DNA of 64,000 bases from Nitrosomonas sp. (GTDB taxonomy: Bacteria > Pseudomonadota > Gammaproteobacteria > Burkholderiales > Nitrosomonadaceae), in the NCBI GenBank assembly GCA_016703745.1, contig JADJBK010000006.1, positions 186,001 to 250,000 of the forward strand, given 5' to 3'. The stretch's first letter is position 1; every line of letters begins with the position of its first letter. Both the position numbers and the translations under genes were made by a program. This document shows, one piece after another, positions 16,673 through 24,618 of this stretch. The notes beneath the pieces are model-generated. The model was given only the letters and a program-made list of their open reading frames with translations. It was not told the DNA's origin and searched no databases.

Positions 16673-17380
16673 ATGAACATGCACGATATTGATCGCACAC
16701 AACTGGAAAGTAACGCCGAGCTGGAAAACTACGAACAGGAGCAATACGAATATGACGAATACGGAGAATATGGAGAGTATGGAGAATACGGTGAAACCGG
16801 TGCTTTTAGCGAGGCGGAAGCGATGGAACTCGCGGCAGAACTTCTGAGTGTCAGTAACGAAGCGGAGTTGGATCGGTTTCTGGGAAATCTCATTAAAAGA
16901 GCGGGACAAGTGGCTGGGAAATTTATTAAATCTCCGGTAGGTCAGCAACTTGGCGGTCTGTTGAAAGGTGCAGCCAAGCAAGCATTGCCTGCGGTGGGTA
17001 GTGCTATTGGCAGTTATTTCGGCGGTGCGGGCGGTGCCAAAATCGGCAGCCAAGCAGCCTCCACCGCAGGACGCATTTTTGGCCTGGAGCTGGAAGGATT
17101 AAGCCATGAAGATCAGGAATACGAAGCTGCCAAAAGCTTTGTCCAGTTTGCAGGAACAGCCGCAAAAAACGCAGCATTAACCTCACAGGCGGCTAACCCG
17201 AGAGCAGTCGCGCAATCAGCAGTTGCGGCAGCAGCCCGTCAACTTGCACCGGGCTTGGTTCGCGGCGCTCCTGTTGTAACTCCCGGAGCTTCAGGCGGCG
17301 CGTGTCCTTCCTGTGGGCGGGGTGCCGTAAGCGGCCGCTGGATGCGGCGCGGTAACAAAATCATATTGTTTGGAGTTTAA
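16673..17380 (+). CDS. Acidic-head, glycine-zipper-core protein 2 (paralogue)
   Basis: A 235-aa protein. The start is ATG at 16673, with TGAGGAGA upstream. The head carries a tandem EYG repeat (EYGEYGEYGEYGE, about residues 25-37). The core repeats the plan of its neighbour: LAAELLSVSNEAELDRFLGN, KSPVGQQLGGLLKGAAKQAL, GSYFGGAGGAKIGSQAAST, LELEGLSHEDQEYEAAK. The tail has CPSCG, possibly a metal or disulfide site, then GRWMRRGNKIILFGV, which aligns with the C-terminus of protein 1. The shared GRWxRRGxxII ending suggests a recognition or processing signal. The gap to gene 1 is only 29 bp, so they are co-transcribed. Function unknown. Confidence 0.85.
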   Translation: MNMHDIDRTQLESNAELENYEQEQYEYDEYGEYGEYGEYGETGAFSEAEAMELAAELLSVSNEAELDRFLGNLIKRAGQVAGKFIKSPVGQQLGGLLKGAAKQALPAVGSAIGSYFGGAGGAKIGSQAASTAGRIFGLELEGLSHEDQEYEAAKSFVQFAGTAAKNAALTSQAANPRAVAQSAVAAAARQLAPGLVRGAPVVTPGASGGACPSCGRGAVSGRWMRRGNKIILFGV

Positions 17381-17386
17381 CCTATC

Positions 17387-18724
17387 ATGGCCGCCGCTTC
17401 TTACGCCGCATGGATGCTCGAGCAAGAAGCTCGCGCTTTGCTGACCAGGTTGAAACGTGTCAAGCCATTCGCCTTGCATGAAACCATGCTGCCAGCGGCA
17501 TCGTTATTACCGGCAACGCAAACTGGCATCGAACGTTATCTAATGCAGGGACGGCGGGAACTCAGAAGTTTGATCCAACGTTACATCGCCTGGTTGCGCG
17601 GGCCGTTTGGCCGGAGGGCAAATCCTGCCCATGCGCAACGGCTGTTTTCTCTGTTGCGGTTGCGATTCAATGCGGTGCTGACACAATTTGATTTATTCAA
17701 CGATGCACTCACGCAGCGCAGCGAGAATGAGATTGGCGTTTGGCTTTCCGGTCTTGAGGTCGTCTCGGCTGATGCGCTCACTATTCCGGGGCATTACTAC
17801 GAGGTACCGCCGGTCATCTGCTATCTCGATCGAGGTGTTGGCGCAGCAATTCGTCGTGCAAGAACACGATTGCCGGGTGGCGGTGAGAATCCGGTAGCGG
17901 TGATTCGTATTCCACGGGAACGCATGGTGGGCAGTGGTATCGCTTCCTCTTTGATTCATGAGATAGGACATCAGTCTGCCGCATTGCTTAACCTGGTCAA
18001 TTCCTTGCGGCCTGTTTTGCAAGGTATGCAACGGGGTAGTGGAGCCTATAGCACCACTTGGTTGTTGTGGGAACGGTGGATTTCAGAAATCATCGCCGAT
18101 TTCTGGTCTGTTGCTCGCATTGGTATTGCCGCAACGCTCGGATTGATGGGCGTGGTCAGCTTGCCGCGCGCTTTTGTATTCCGCTTGAATCGGGATGATC
18201 CGCATCCTGCGCCGTGGATACGGGTCAAGCTGAGTTGTGCGATTGGTCAGGCGCTTTATCCGCATCCACAGTGGCAACGTTTGGCGCGACTCTGGGAATC
18301 GTACTACCCGCTGGATGGATTGGATGCGGCGCAACAGCAGGATTATCAGTCGCTGCAGGCGACTTTGCCCGGCTTCGTGGCGCTGCTGATTAATCATCGG
18401 CCAGAAAGCCTGCGCGGGCACAGCCTGGCTGAAGCCTTGCAGGTGCAAAACCGCCAGCCGCGACAGCTTCAGGCACTTTTTCAGGCGTGGCGGCAGGAAC
18501 CAGTGAGAATGTATCGGGCATCACCAGTGCTGGCTTTTGCCGTGATCGGTCAAGCTCGTGCCGATGGCCGCATGAGCCCGGAACAGGAAAGCACTATATT
18601 GGGAAAATTGCTCACCCACTGGGCGCTGCGCAGTACCTTGACAGTGTCCGCAGCCTGTTCAATGCAATCAGAACAGCCGAAGCCTTGGCTTGCAAACTTA
18701 CTACCAACAAAATCGTTTTATTAA
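17387..18724 (+). CDS. Putative zinc metalloprotease (HEIGH motif)
   Basis: A 445-aa protein with LIHEIGHQSAALLNL (His191, Glu192, His195) and a downstream Glu234 in SEIIADFWS. This is the HExxH...E layout of gluzincin-type peptidases, with the glutamate base and three zinc ligands in place. The N-terminal 140 residues are helical and Arg-rich, without a signal peptide. The C-terminal 170 residues have no feature I recognise. It begins 6 bp after the second glycine-zipper gene, so it is the best candidate to process those proteins; that is inference. Not assigned to a named family. Confidence 0.7.
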   Translation: MAAASYAAWMLEQEARALLTRLKRVKPFALHETMLPAASLLPATQTGIERYLMQGRRELRSLIQRYIAWLRGPFGRRANPAHAQRLFSLLRLRFNAVLTQFDLFNDALTQRSENEIGVWLSGLEVVSADALTIPGHYYEVPPVICYLDRGVGAAIRRARTRLPGGGENPVAVIRIPRERMVGSGIASSLIHEIGHQSAALLNLVNSLRPVLQGMQRGSGAYSTTWLLWERWISEIIADFWSVARIGIAATLGLMGVVSLPRAFVFRLNRDDPHPAPWIRVKLSCAIGQALYPHPQWQRLARLWESYYPLDGLDAAQQQDYQSLQATLPGFVALLINHRPESLRGHSLAEALQVQNRQPRQLQALFQAWRQEPVRMYRASPVLAFAVIGQARADGRMSPEQESTILGKLLTHWALRSTLTVSAACSMQSEQPKPWLANLLPTKSFY

Positions 18725-18745
18725 CTATTTACTCAGGAGAATGAC

Positions 18746-20875
18746 ATGAATACAAAATCCAGAAAAGTTCAGAACTGCGAAGCTCTATGTGATGGCGTGC
18801 TGAGAGTTCGCTTGTATGATTCGGGCGGAAATAAAATACCGATCAATGGGGCGGGCATTAAAGTTCTGGAATGGAAACTCAGTGAATGGCAGCATATAAG
18901 AACACGGGTCACTGATGACAATGGGTATGCGGTTTTTGAGCTTCCAGGAGGTGATTCACACCAATATGGTTTAGCTTATGAGAATGCCTTTGGTTTCCAT
19001 GAGGAACCGGCTGCGTGTTCAGGCGATGAACCACAAGGATTATTCTCAATAGACTGTAATTGCACCAAACAGATTAATCTTGGAGTGCCAGTAAATTTTA
19101 CGCAGCAGCTTGTAATGTGTGGTCCAAAAACTGAAGAAGCGTTATGTCAAGATATTGTAGCGGGTCAACCGGCCAAACTTCGTATTTCACATAGCGCATC
19201 TTTGGGGAATCCAGATATTAAATTGTCTTCTAATCAGGGCGGTTTATCTCAACCTTCTATCTTTGTGGATGGCATGGATCGCGTATACGAAGCAGCCGTC
19301 GATACGACAGGAATGCAAGGTGGTTATTCCTTTAATACATCGCTCAAGCATGCTGACGGCTCATCAATCGCCACAAACTTGATTGGCACGGCTGTACGTA
19401 ACGTACATCATGTCGATGCCAGAACTACGACCAGCCTCACTCGGACAGAAACATCTTTTACTGAAGATACCGCGTTTTGGACAGGTATTCGTAATAGTGC
19501 AGAAGCACTTTCATTCAATAATTATCTGAGTTTCATGGATTGGATTTTCTGTGGTAAGCAGAAACCGCGGGAATTAAGTCAATTTGAAAGTGATCGTTAT
19601 GATGAAAAGCATTCGATGTGGCGAGATAAGTTATTGAAGAATCGTTTTTTACCTTTTACAGATTCTGATGCTTATCGTGTTGTTAAAGCGGCTACAGAAG
19701 CTTTTGTGATGGTAAATTGCGGAGTTCATCACAATGATTTGCAACCTTTTGATCCGGCTCGGGATGAAGCATACTTGAATCGCCGTGATCTTCCAATACC
19801 ACCCAGTGGCTTGAATCAAGCTTTCAACAAAGATTATCTAGTGGGTGTCGATGGTAATGGAGATGTGTTGCCCTATCTCGCTGTTATTAGACGTAAATTA
19901 CCTGATATTCCGATCAAAATTAAGCCATTCGAAGAAGCTAGCCCGAATGGTGACGCAGATGAATGTTTTGGGTTGCTGCAAGAAAAACTCGCCAATCCGT
20001 GCTTGCTGGAGCTCATCTGGTCTTACTGGCACGAAGAAGGCATGCTGGTGCAAACAACCAACGCCATTACGCGGCGATTTCAGAATGTGCGCGCCTCTGC
20101 ACGTGATCCGCTTGCCAATCTGGAAATGGATCCGCTACGGCCGCTCAATAATGTGCTTTGGGGCTACATCCAGGATGAACAACACCGCTTGACGGTCAAT
20201 CGGCGCAATTACGAATACGATCACCATTATGGCCTCCACCTAGAAGGCAAAGCGGTGCAGAATTTCCGGCCTGCCGACACGCGTTCAAAATTCTTAGAGG
20301 CTTTTCACCATTTGTTGCGGTTGTGTACTGTGTTTTATAAACAGGATGACGATACCACCGTCAAGGCCGATGCTTTCCCGGTGCTCAATGCCCTCAAGGA
20401 AATACACTTGATTCTGTCCCAGGGTGCACACAACCAGTTCGGCGATTTACCGTCGACTGCGCGCATTGAAATGCTGATGCAGCAGTGGTTGCTGGCCAGA
20501 CCGGAGTTCCGGGAATTACTACCTACCCGGATCATGGTGGCTTATCCGGAGCCCTGGATGGATCGTGTTGACGCGATGAAAAAATTGCAAGGCTGGACCG
20601 ATACCAGCGTGCTGCATTTCCGTAACCTGGGTATGTTCGGCGAGCAGCTTTTGCTTTCTATCCGCTGGGGACATTGGAGCGACGAGTTTGAGCCTGTCAA
20701 GGCGCTCAATTGGGCGCGGTTTTTCCGTCCACAGGCACAGGGCTATATCCATGCCTACCGTGCTGCGACGGGTGTCGACCTATCGGCTGATCCGACCGTC
20801 AATGCTCCCGTGAATTCGACTTTGCCCTCGGTATTGTTGCAGAAACGTTTGGCGAGTCAGCAGCGGACGATGTGA
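18746..20875 (+). CDS. 709-aa protein with N-terminal Ig/transthyretin-like region, unknown function
   Basis: I do not recognise a family. Residues about 18-85 (GVLRVRLYDSGGNKIPINGAGIKVLEW, ending VTDDNGYAVFELPGGD) look like a carboxypeptidase-regulatory/CNA-B-type beta fold. Residues about 130-225 look like a second beta domain with GQPAKLRISHSASLGNPDI. The rest is mainly helical and rich in Trp, Arg and His. Several Cys cluster near residues 95-140 (CSGDEP, CNCTK, MCGPK, LCQDI). No signal peptide is seen. A good GGAGA precedes the ATG, 21 bp after the metalloprotease stop. The first 1.2 kb is distinctly more AT-rich than the rest, suggesting a composite origin. A scaffold or delivery protein is possible. 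Confidence 0.7.
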   Translation: MNTKSRKVQNCEALCDGVLRVRLYDSGGNKIPINGAGIKVLEWKLSEWQHIRTRVTDDNGYAVFELPGGDSHQYGLAYENAFGFHEEPAACSGDEPQGLFSIDCNCTKQINLGVPVNFTQQLVMCGPKTEEALCQDIVAGQPAKLRISHSASLGNPDIKLSSNQGGLSQPSIFVDGMDRVYEAAVDTTGMQGGYSFNTSLKHADGSSIATNLIGTAVRNVHHVDARTTTSLTRTETSFTEDTAFWTGIRNSAEALSFNNYLSFMDWIFCGKQKPRELSQFESDRYDEKHSMWRDKLLKNRFLPFTDSDAYRVVKAATEAFVMVNCGVHHNDLQPFDPARDEAYLNRRDLPIPPSGLNQAFNKDYLVGVDGNGDVLPYLAVIRRKLPDIPIKIKPFEEASPNGDADECFGLLQEKLANPCLLELIWSYWHEEGMLVQTTNAITRRFQNVRASARDPLANLEMDPLRPLNNVLWGYIQDEQHRLTVNRRNYEYDHHYGLHLEGKAVQNFRPADTRSKFLEAFHHLLRLCTVFYKQDDDTTVKADAFPVLNALKEIHLILSQGAHNQFGDLPSTARIEMLMQQWLLARPEFRELLPTRIMVAYPEPWMDRVDAMKKLQGWTDTSVLHFRNLGMFGEQLLLSIRWGHWSDEFEPVKALNWARFFRPQAQGYIHAYRAATGVDLSADPTVNAPVNSTLPSVLLQKRLASQQRTM

Positions 20876-20880
20876 GATGC

Positions 20881-21999
20881 ATGGCTATGATTAATTTTAC
20901 CTCGGCGCTCTACCTCGGATTGCATCATCCAAGCCAGTTCTTGCAATCCTGGCAACAACTGACACTAGGGGTTCCGGCAGCGCTTGCCGAACCGCCCGGG
21001 GCCGAGAAAGTAGCCGAGAAGCTGGCGCAATTACAAGGATGCGAACAAGGCGTTTTAATGCCTTCCACTTTGCATCTGTTTTGGGATTTATTCGGGATGT
21101 TGTGCCAGCAACCGGTAACTTTGTATCTGGACGAGGGGACTTATGCGATTGCGCGCTGGGGAGCGGAGCGATTTAGTGCCAAGGGTGTTGCTGTTTATTC
21201 TTTTAGGCATCACGACCCTGATGCGTTATTGGCACAAATCAAGCGGCATGCACATGAGGGGAAACATCCCGTGGCAATCGCGGATGGCTTTTGCCCGGCG
21301 TGCGGCCATGCTGCACCGGTTGGTGACTATCTGGAGATTGTGAGGCGTTTTGGCGGCTTACTGGTGCTGGATGATACCCAAGCTTTGGGAATTCTGGGAG
21401 GGTCGCCCGCGTTGCACAGTCCGTATGGAAAAGGCGGGGGTGGTATGTTGCGCTGGAGTGGAAATTTTGGGCCGGATATTGTAGTGGGTTCATCACTGGC
21501 AAAAGGTTTCGGTGTGCCGGTAGCAGTTCTGGCAGGCAGCAATACACTGATCAAGCGCTTTAAAATGACCAGCGATACCCGAGTACATGGCAGTCCGCCA
21601 TCAATAGCTGTTATTCAGGCTGCCTGGCATGCGTTGAAGGTGAACGAAGCTCACGGGAATTTGTTACGACACAGATTGGCTCAGCGGGTTGCGCAATTCC
21701 GCAAAGGATTGGAAACCATCGGCCGGGATTCCATTGGTGGCTGGTTTCCTGTGCAAACCTTGAGGGGAATTGTTGGAAATGCCGCAGTCCGAATGCACCA
21801 ATACCTTTCCCGCAACGGTATTCAAACGGTATTGTCACGGCCTCGCAATAACGGCGAGGCGCATCTGAGTTTTTTAATTACAGCGCGGCATACCATCGGA
21901 GAAATTGATCATTGCATCGACATACTGAGTACATTGACACGAGGCCCTAACAAGGCTGCAAATCGCGGTGGCGAATCAGTGTATTTGGGCTTCATATAA
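20881..21999 (+). CDS. PLP-dependent enzyme of the AONS/KBL (fold type I) group
   Basis: The start is taken as ATG 20881, just after the stop of the previous gene; ATG 20887 is also possible. About 370 aa, fold type I. The cofactor-binding Asp is in LLVLDDTQALGILGG and the Schiff-base Lys is in GSSLAKGFGVPVAVLAG. The family includes 8-amino-7-oxononanoate synthase and serine palmitoyltransferase, which join an amino acid to an acyl thioester, but the usual His of the AONS N-terminal half is replaced here (YLDEGTYAIARWG). The exact reaction cannot be named. Its position in the glycine-zipper operon suggests a small-molecule or peptide modification step. Confidence 0.75.
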   Translation: MAMINFTSALYLGLHHPSQFLQSWQQLTLGVPAALAEPPGAEKVAEKLAQLQGCEQGVLMPSTLHLFWDLFGMLCQQPVTLYLDEGTYAIARWGAERFSAKGVAVYSFRHHDPDALLAQIKRHAHEGKHPVAIADGFCPACGHAAPVGDYLEIVRRFGGLLVLDDTQALGILGGSPALHSPYGKGGGGMLRWSGNFGPDIVVGSSLAKGFGVPVAVLAGSNTLIKRFKMTSDTRVHGSPPSIAVIQAAWHALKVNEAHGNLLRHRLAQRVAQFRKGLETIGRDSIGGWFPVQTLRGIVGNAAVRMHQYLSRNGIQTVLSRPRNNGEAHLSFLITARHTIGEIDHCIDILSTLTRGPNKAANRGGESVYLGFI

Positions 22000-22025
22000 T
22001 GACAGCTATAGGCGAGAGGTGAATC

Positions 22026-24410
22026 ATGAATCAAGGATTGAGATTTAAAACCATACCGTTAGAACCTACTCCAGAAATTACGGGAGAAATGTTCGAAGTG
22101 GAGAGTGAGCGAGGAATCCGCCGCTCATTTACGGGATATAGAAACCGCAGTTTTAGGCTTGGCGTTCGTCCCGGTTTGAAGCCAAAAGGAACCAAGCGCC
22201 CGCCATTCTCGAAAACAAGACCTTTCGTAAAGGGATTGCGACGGCCATTTGGAAGCGCTGTCTATGAACCTTATCCGATTGCGAGCGAGCCCTATTCTAG
22301 TGAACCGGAACCATCCGGCTCAGAACGCACCCGCTGGGTACAGGATTGCTTGAATCAAGCGACGGGAACGCAACTTCCTGTGACCGGAATTATGGGCCGG
22401 GAAACACGCAGCGCCGTGCGGAATTTTCAGCGTCAGCAAGGATTAAGGGCAAACGGCATCGTTGGGCCGGATACCGAAGATGCGTTGAAGGCGGCTTGCT
22501 CCAGACAAAATGCGGAGGAAAATTCTGAGCTTGAATCGTATATCAAAGAGCCCGGTTTTATTGCCTGGTTAACCTGGCAACCCAGTAATGAAAAGCCCAA
22601 GTTGTATACCTGGGAGGAAATCCGGAAGCGCCCGCGTGATCGAATTCACGGTGATGTGGGTGTGTATATTGTTGTTCTATTTGAGCGAAGAACCGTTGGC
22701 GGAAAAACTAAAAAAATAATCACCCAAACTCTGAAGGTTGGAAAAGCGATTGATCAATCCTTTCTGGAAAGACTTGAACATAAGACTCACCAAGATATAC
22801 GAGCGATGTATCCGGGAAAAGTTGGATATTATCTGGCCAGAATACAAGCAAGCGGTGCATGCCCTGTTCGCGGATGCGGTGCTGTAATAGAGCATTTAAT
22901 TACACGTACTTTGATTCGGGCTGGAAAAATGATGCTACCTCACCATAAAAATCCGATTGTTCCAATCAAGGCACTCGACCAAATTCAGGTGGCCAACATT
23001 CTGCCGAGCCCTTTGGCTAAAAATCTTGGAAAAGCCTATGCTGCAATGGGACCGAAGGATGTCCGGGGACAAAGAATCGGGCCAGTGGCAGCTCCAGCCA
23101 GCGGCTCCGGTGGTTTGATCCTGCCGAAGAATACAGTATGGGAGCTGGAGTACCCTTTCAGCGAAGCGGAAGAGCTTGAACTCGCCGCCGAATTATTGGC
23201 TATTTCCAACGAAGAAGAGCTGGATTTATTTCTCGGCAAAATGTTCAAGGGAATCGGCAGAGGATTGAAGAAATTTGGCCGTTTCGTCGGCAAGAAAGTG
23301 TTACCTGCATTGGGTAAAGGTTTGAAAGCGATTGGCAAGGTTGCGCTGCCGATTGTTGGCAAAGCGCTAGGATCTTTTATTCCCATACCGGGCGTTGGTA
23401 CGGCTATCGGTGGTGCCATCGGAACAGCCGTCAGTAAAGCGCTGGAGCTTGAATTCAGCGGTTTGCCTGCAGAAGAAGCAGAACTGGAAATGGCGCGGCG
23501 TTTTGTGCGCATTGCAGCGGCAGCAGCCAGGCAAGCAGCTTTAGCCAATCCGCAAGCCAATCCCGAGGCTATCGCCAATGCTGCCTTAATGTCCGCAGCG
23601 CGGATGTACGTGCCAAATCTTCCTGCAGCGATTCGAAGAGATTCGGAACTAAACGCTGCGATTAATAATGAATGGCAGGTCAATAGCATTCAACCGGAGC
23701 GATCCGATCAGGAAGCGTTTCTTGGTGATGTATGGAACACCATTAGCACCGGAGCTCGTAAGCTCTCGGGCGGAGTTACCAATATGCTGACTGATTGTGC
23801 GCCCATCGAAGATCGCACCAGTTTTACGCCTAAAGATAAGCGCAAAGGAAAGCCGCGCGATATGAGTAAAGTCTACGCATTGGTGTTGCATCAGACTGCC
23901 GGCAATCAAAAAAATACGCCAGTTAATCGGTATGATCGTGTCACTGCGCACTTTGTAATCAAGCCGAACGGGCAGATACTGCAATTGCATCCACTGGCAG
24001 CTTACCTTAATGCTTCAAATGGATTAAATGCTGGCAGTGTGGCCGTTGAATTTGCAGGTAATTTTCCTGATATAAAGGGAAAACGGTATGTATATCCGAA
24101 CGGCGCATCGCCTCAAGGTGTTCTGACTAATGAACAGATCAAGGCTGGGCGTTGTTTAGTGCGTTACCTTGTTAAAAATATGAACCTTACCCATATTTTG
24201 GTGCATCGACAATCCAGTGCGAGTCGTGCAAACGATCCGGGTCCGGATATTTGGTATCACGTTGGCCAATGGGCGGTCAATAATTTGGGCTTACGGGATG
24301 GCGGGCAAAATTTTAAGGTTGGTAGCGGCAATCCTATACCGGATATTTGGCGGACGTGGGGAGAGAATAGACAACAACAGCCTGAGTTTGGTGAGGAAAT
24401 TTTTGCTTGA
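22026..24410 (+). CDS. Peptidoglycan-binding / glycine-zipper / amidase multidomain protein
   Basis: A 794-aa protein with a visible domain order. There is an Arg/Pro-rich head (1-100), then a peptidoglycan-binding type 1 domain with TRSAVRNFQRQQGL and NGIVGPDTEDAL (about 101-158). A region GVYIVVLFE...LKVGKA (about 208-300) may be a degenerate GIY-YIG-like fold. The glycine-zipper module shared with the two small proteins covers 380-531 (ELAAELLAISNEEELDLFLG, then GVGTAIGGAIGTAVSKALELE). The C-terminal amidase_2/PGRP domain is 612-745, with likely zinc ligands His622 (LHQTAG), His727 (LVHRQ) and Asp737 (NDPGPD). It should cut the MurNAc-L-Ala bond in peptidoglycan. Without a signal peptide it needs a dedicated route to the wall. 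The layout resembles a bacteriolytic effector. Confidence 0.85.
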   Translation: MNQGLRFKTIPLEPTPEITGEMFEVESERGIRRSFTGYRNRSFRLGVRPGLKPKGTKRPPFSKTRPFVKGLRRPFGSAVYEPYPIASEPYSSEPEPSGSERTRWVQDCLNQATGTQLPVTGIMGRETRSAVRNFQRQQGLRANGIVGPDTEDALKAACSRQNAEENSELESYIKEPGFIAWLTWQPSNEKPKLYTWEEIRKRPRDRIHGDVGVYIVVLFERRTVGGKTKKIITQTLKVGKAIDQSFLERLEHKTHQDIRAMYPGKVGYYLARIQASGACPVRGCGAVIEHLITRTLIRAGKMMLPHHKNPIVPIKALDQIQVANILPSPLAKNLGKAYAAMGPKDVRGQRIGPVAAPASGSGGLILPKNTVWELEYPFSEAEELELAAELLAISNEEELDLFLGKMFKGIGRGLKKFGRFVGKKVLPALGKGLKAIGKVALPIVGKALGSFIPIPGVGTAIGGAIGTAVSKALELEFSGLPAEEAELEMARRFVRIAAAAARQAALANPQANPEAIANAALMSAARMYVPNLPAAIRRDSELNAAINNEWQVNSIQPERSDQEAFLGDVWNTISTGARKLSGGVTNMLTDCAPIEDRTSFTPKDKRKGKPRDMSKVYALVLHQTAGNQKNTPVNRYDRVTAHFVIKPNGQILQLHPLAAYLNASNGLNAGSVAVEFAGNFPDIKGKRYVYPNGASPQGVLTNEQIKAGRCLVRYLVKNMNLTHILVHRQSSASRANDPGPDIWYHVGQWAVNNLGLRDGGQNFKVGSGNPIPDIWRTWGENRQQQPEFGEEIFA

Positions 24411-24459
24411 AGTCAAAAAGTTGTTATCGGAGTCAATCGTGTAATAAGAGGCGATTATC

Positions 24460-24618
24460 ATGATAAATATATTTAATTTCAGTATGTTACCATTTGAGAC
24501 TTGTTTGGTGCTTAGAAGCGAAGCAGGCAAGGTGGGCTTGCTGTTACCAGGATTCGCGATCAATCGATATCCTGAGAGATACGCGGATAAGAATTATCGT
24601 GTTAACCATCTCAACTGA
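24460..24618 (+). CDS. Small ORF, 52 aa, unknown
   Basis: The start is ATG 24460 behind AAGAGG; it ends at TGA 24618 and overlaps the GTG proposed for the M20 peptidase. The product begins MINIFNFSMLPFETCLVLRS and ends KNYRVNHLN, with no membrane segment or known motif. Supported only by the ribosome-binding site and its fit in the operon gap. Confidence 0.4.
   Translation: MINIFNFSMLPFETCLVLRSEAGKVGLLLPGFAINRYPERYADKNYRVNHLN

Noticed and set aside
20028..20046. TGGCACGAAGAAGGCATGC as a third sigma-54 promoter
   Set aside because: It lies inside a coding sequence and the -12 part (GGCA) has the wrong core and spacing.
23036..23689. 217-aa minus-strand frame opposite the glycine-zipper module
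   Set aside because: An open frame produced by the Ala/Gly-rich codons of the plus-strand gene; low-complexity Ser/Ala product.
24494..24598. N-terminal extension of the M20 peptidase
   Set aside because: The extra 35 residues are Cys/Arg-rich, unlike any M20 leader, and the better-placed GTG at 24599 gives the normal length.
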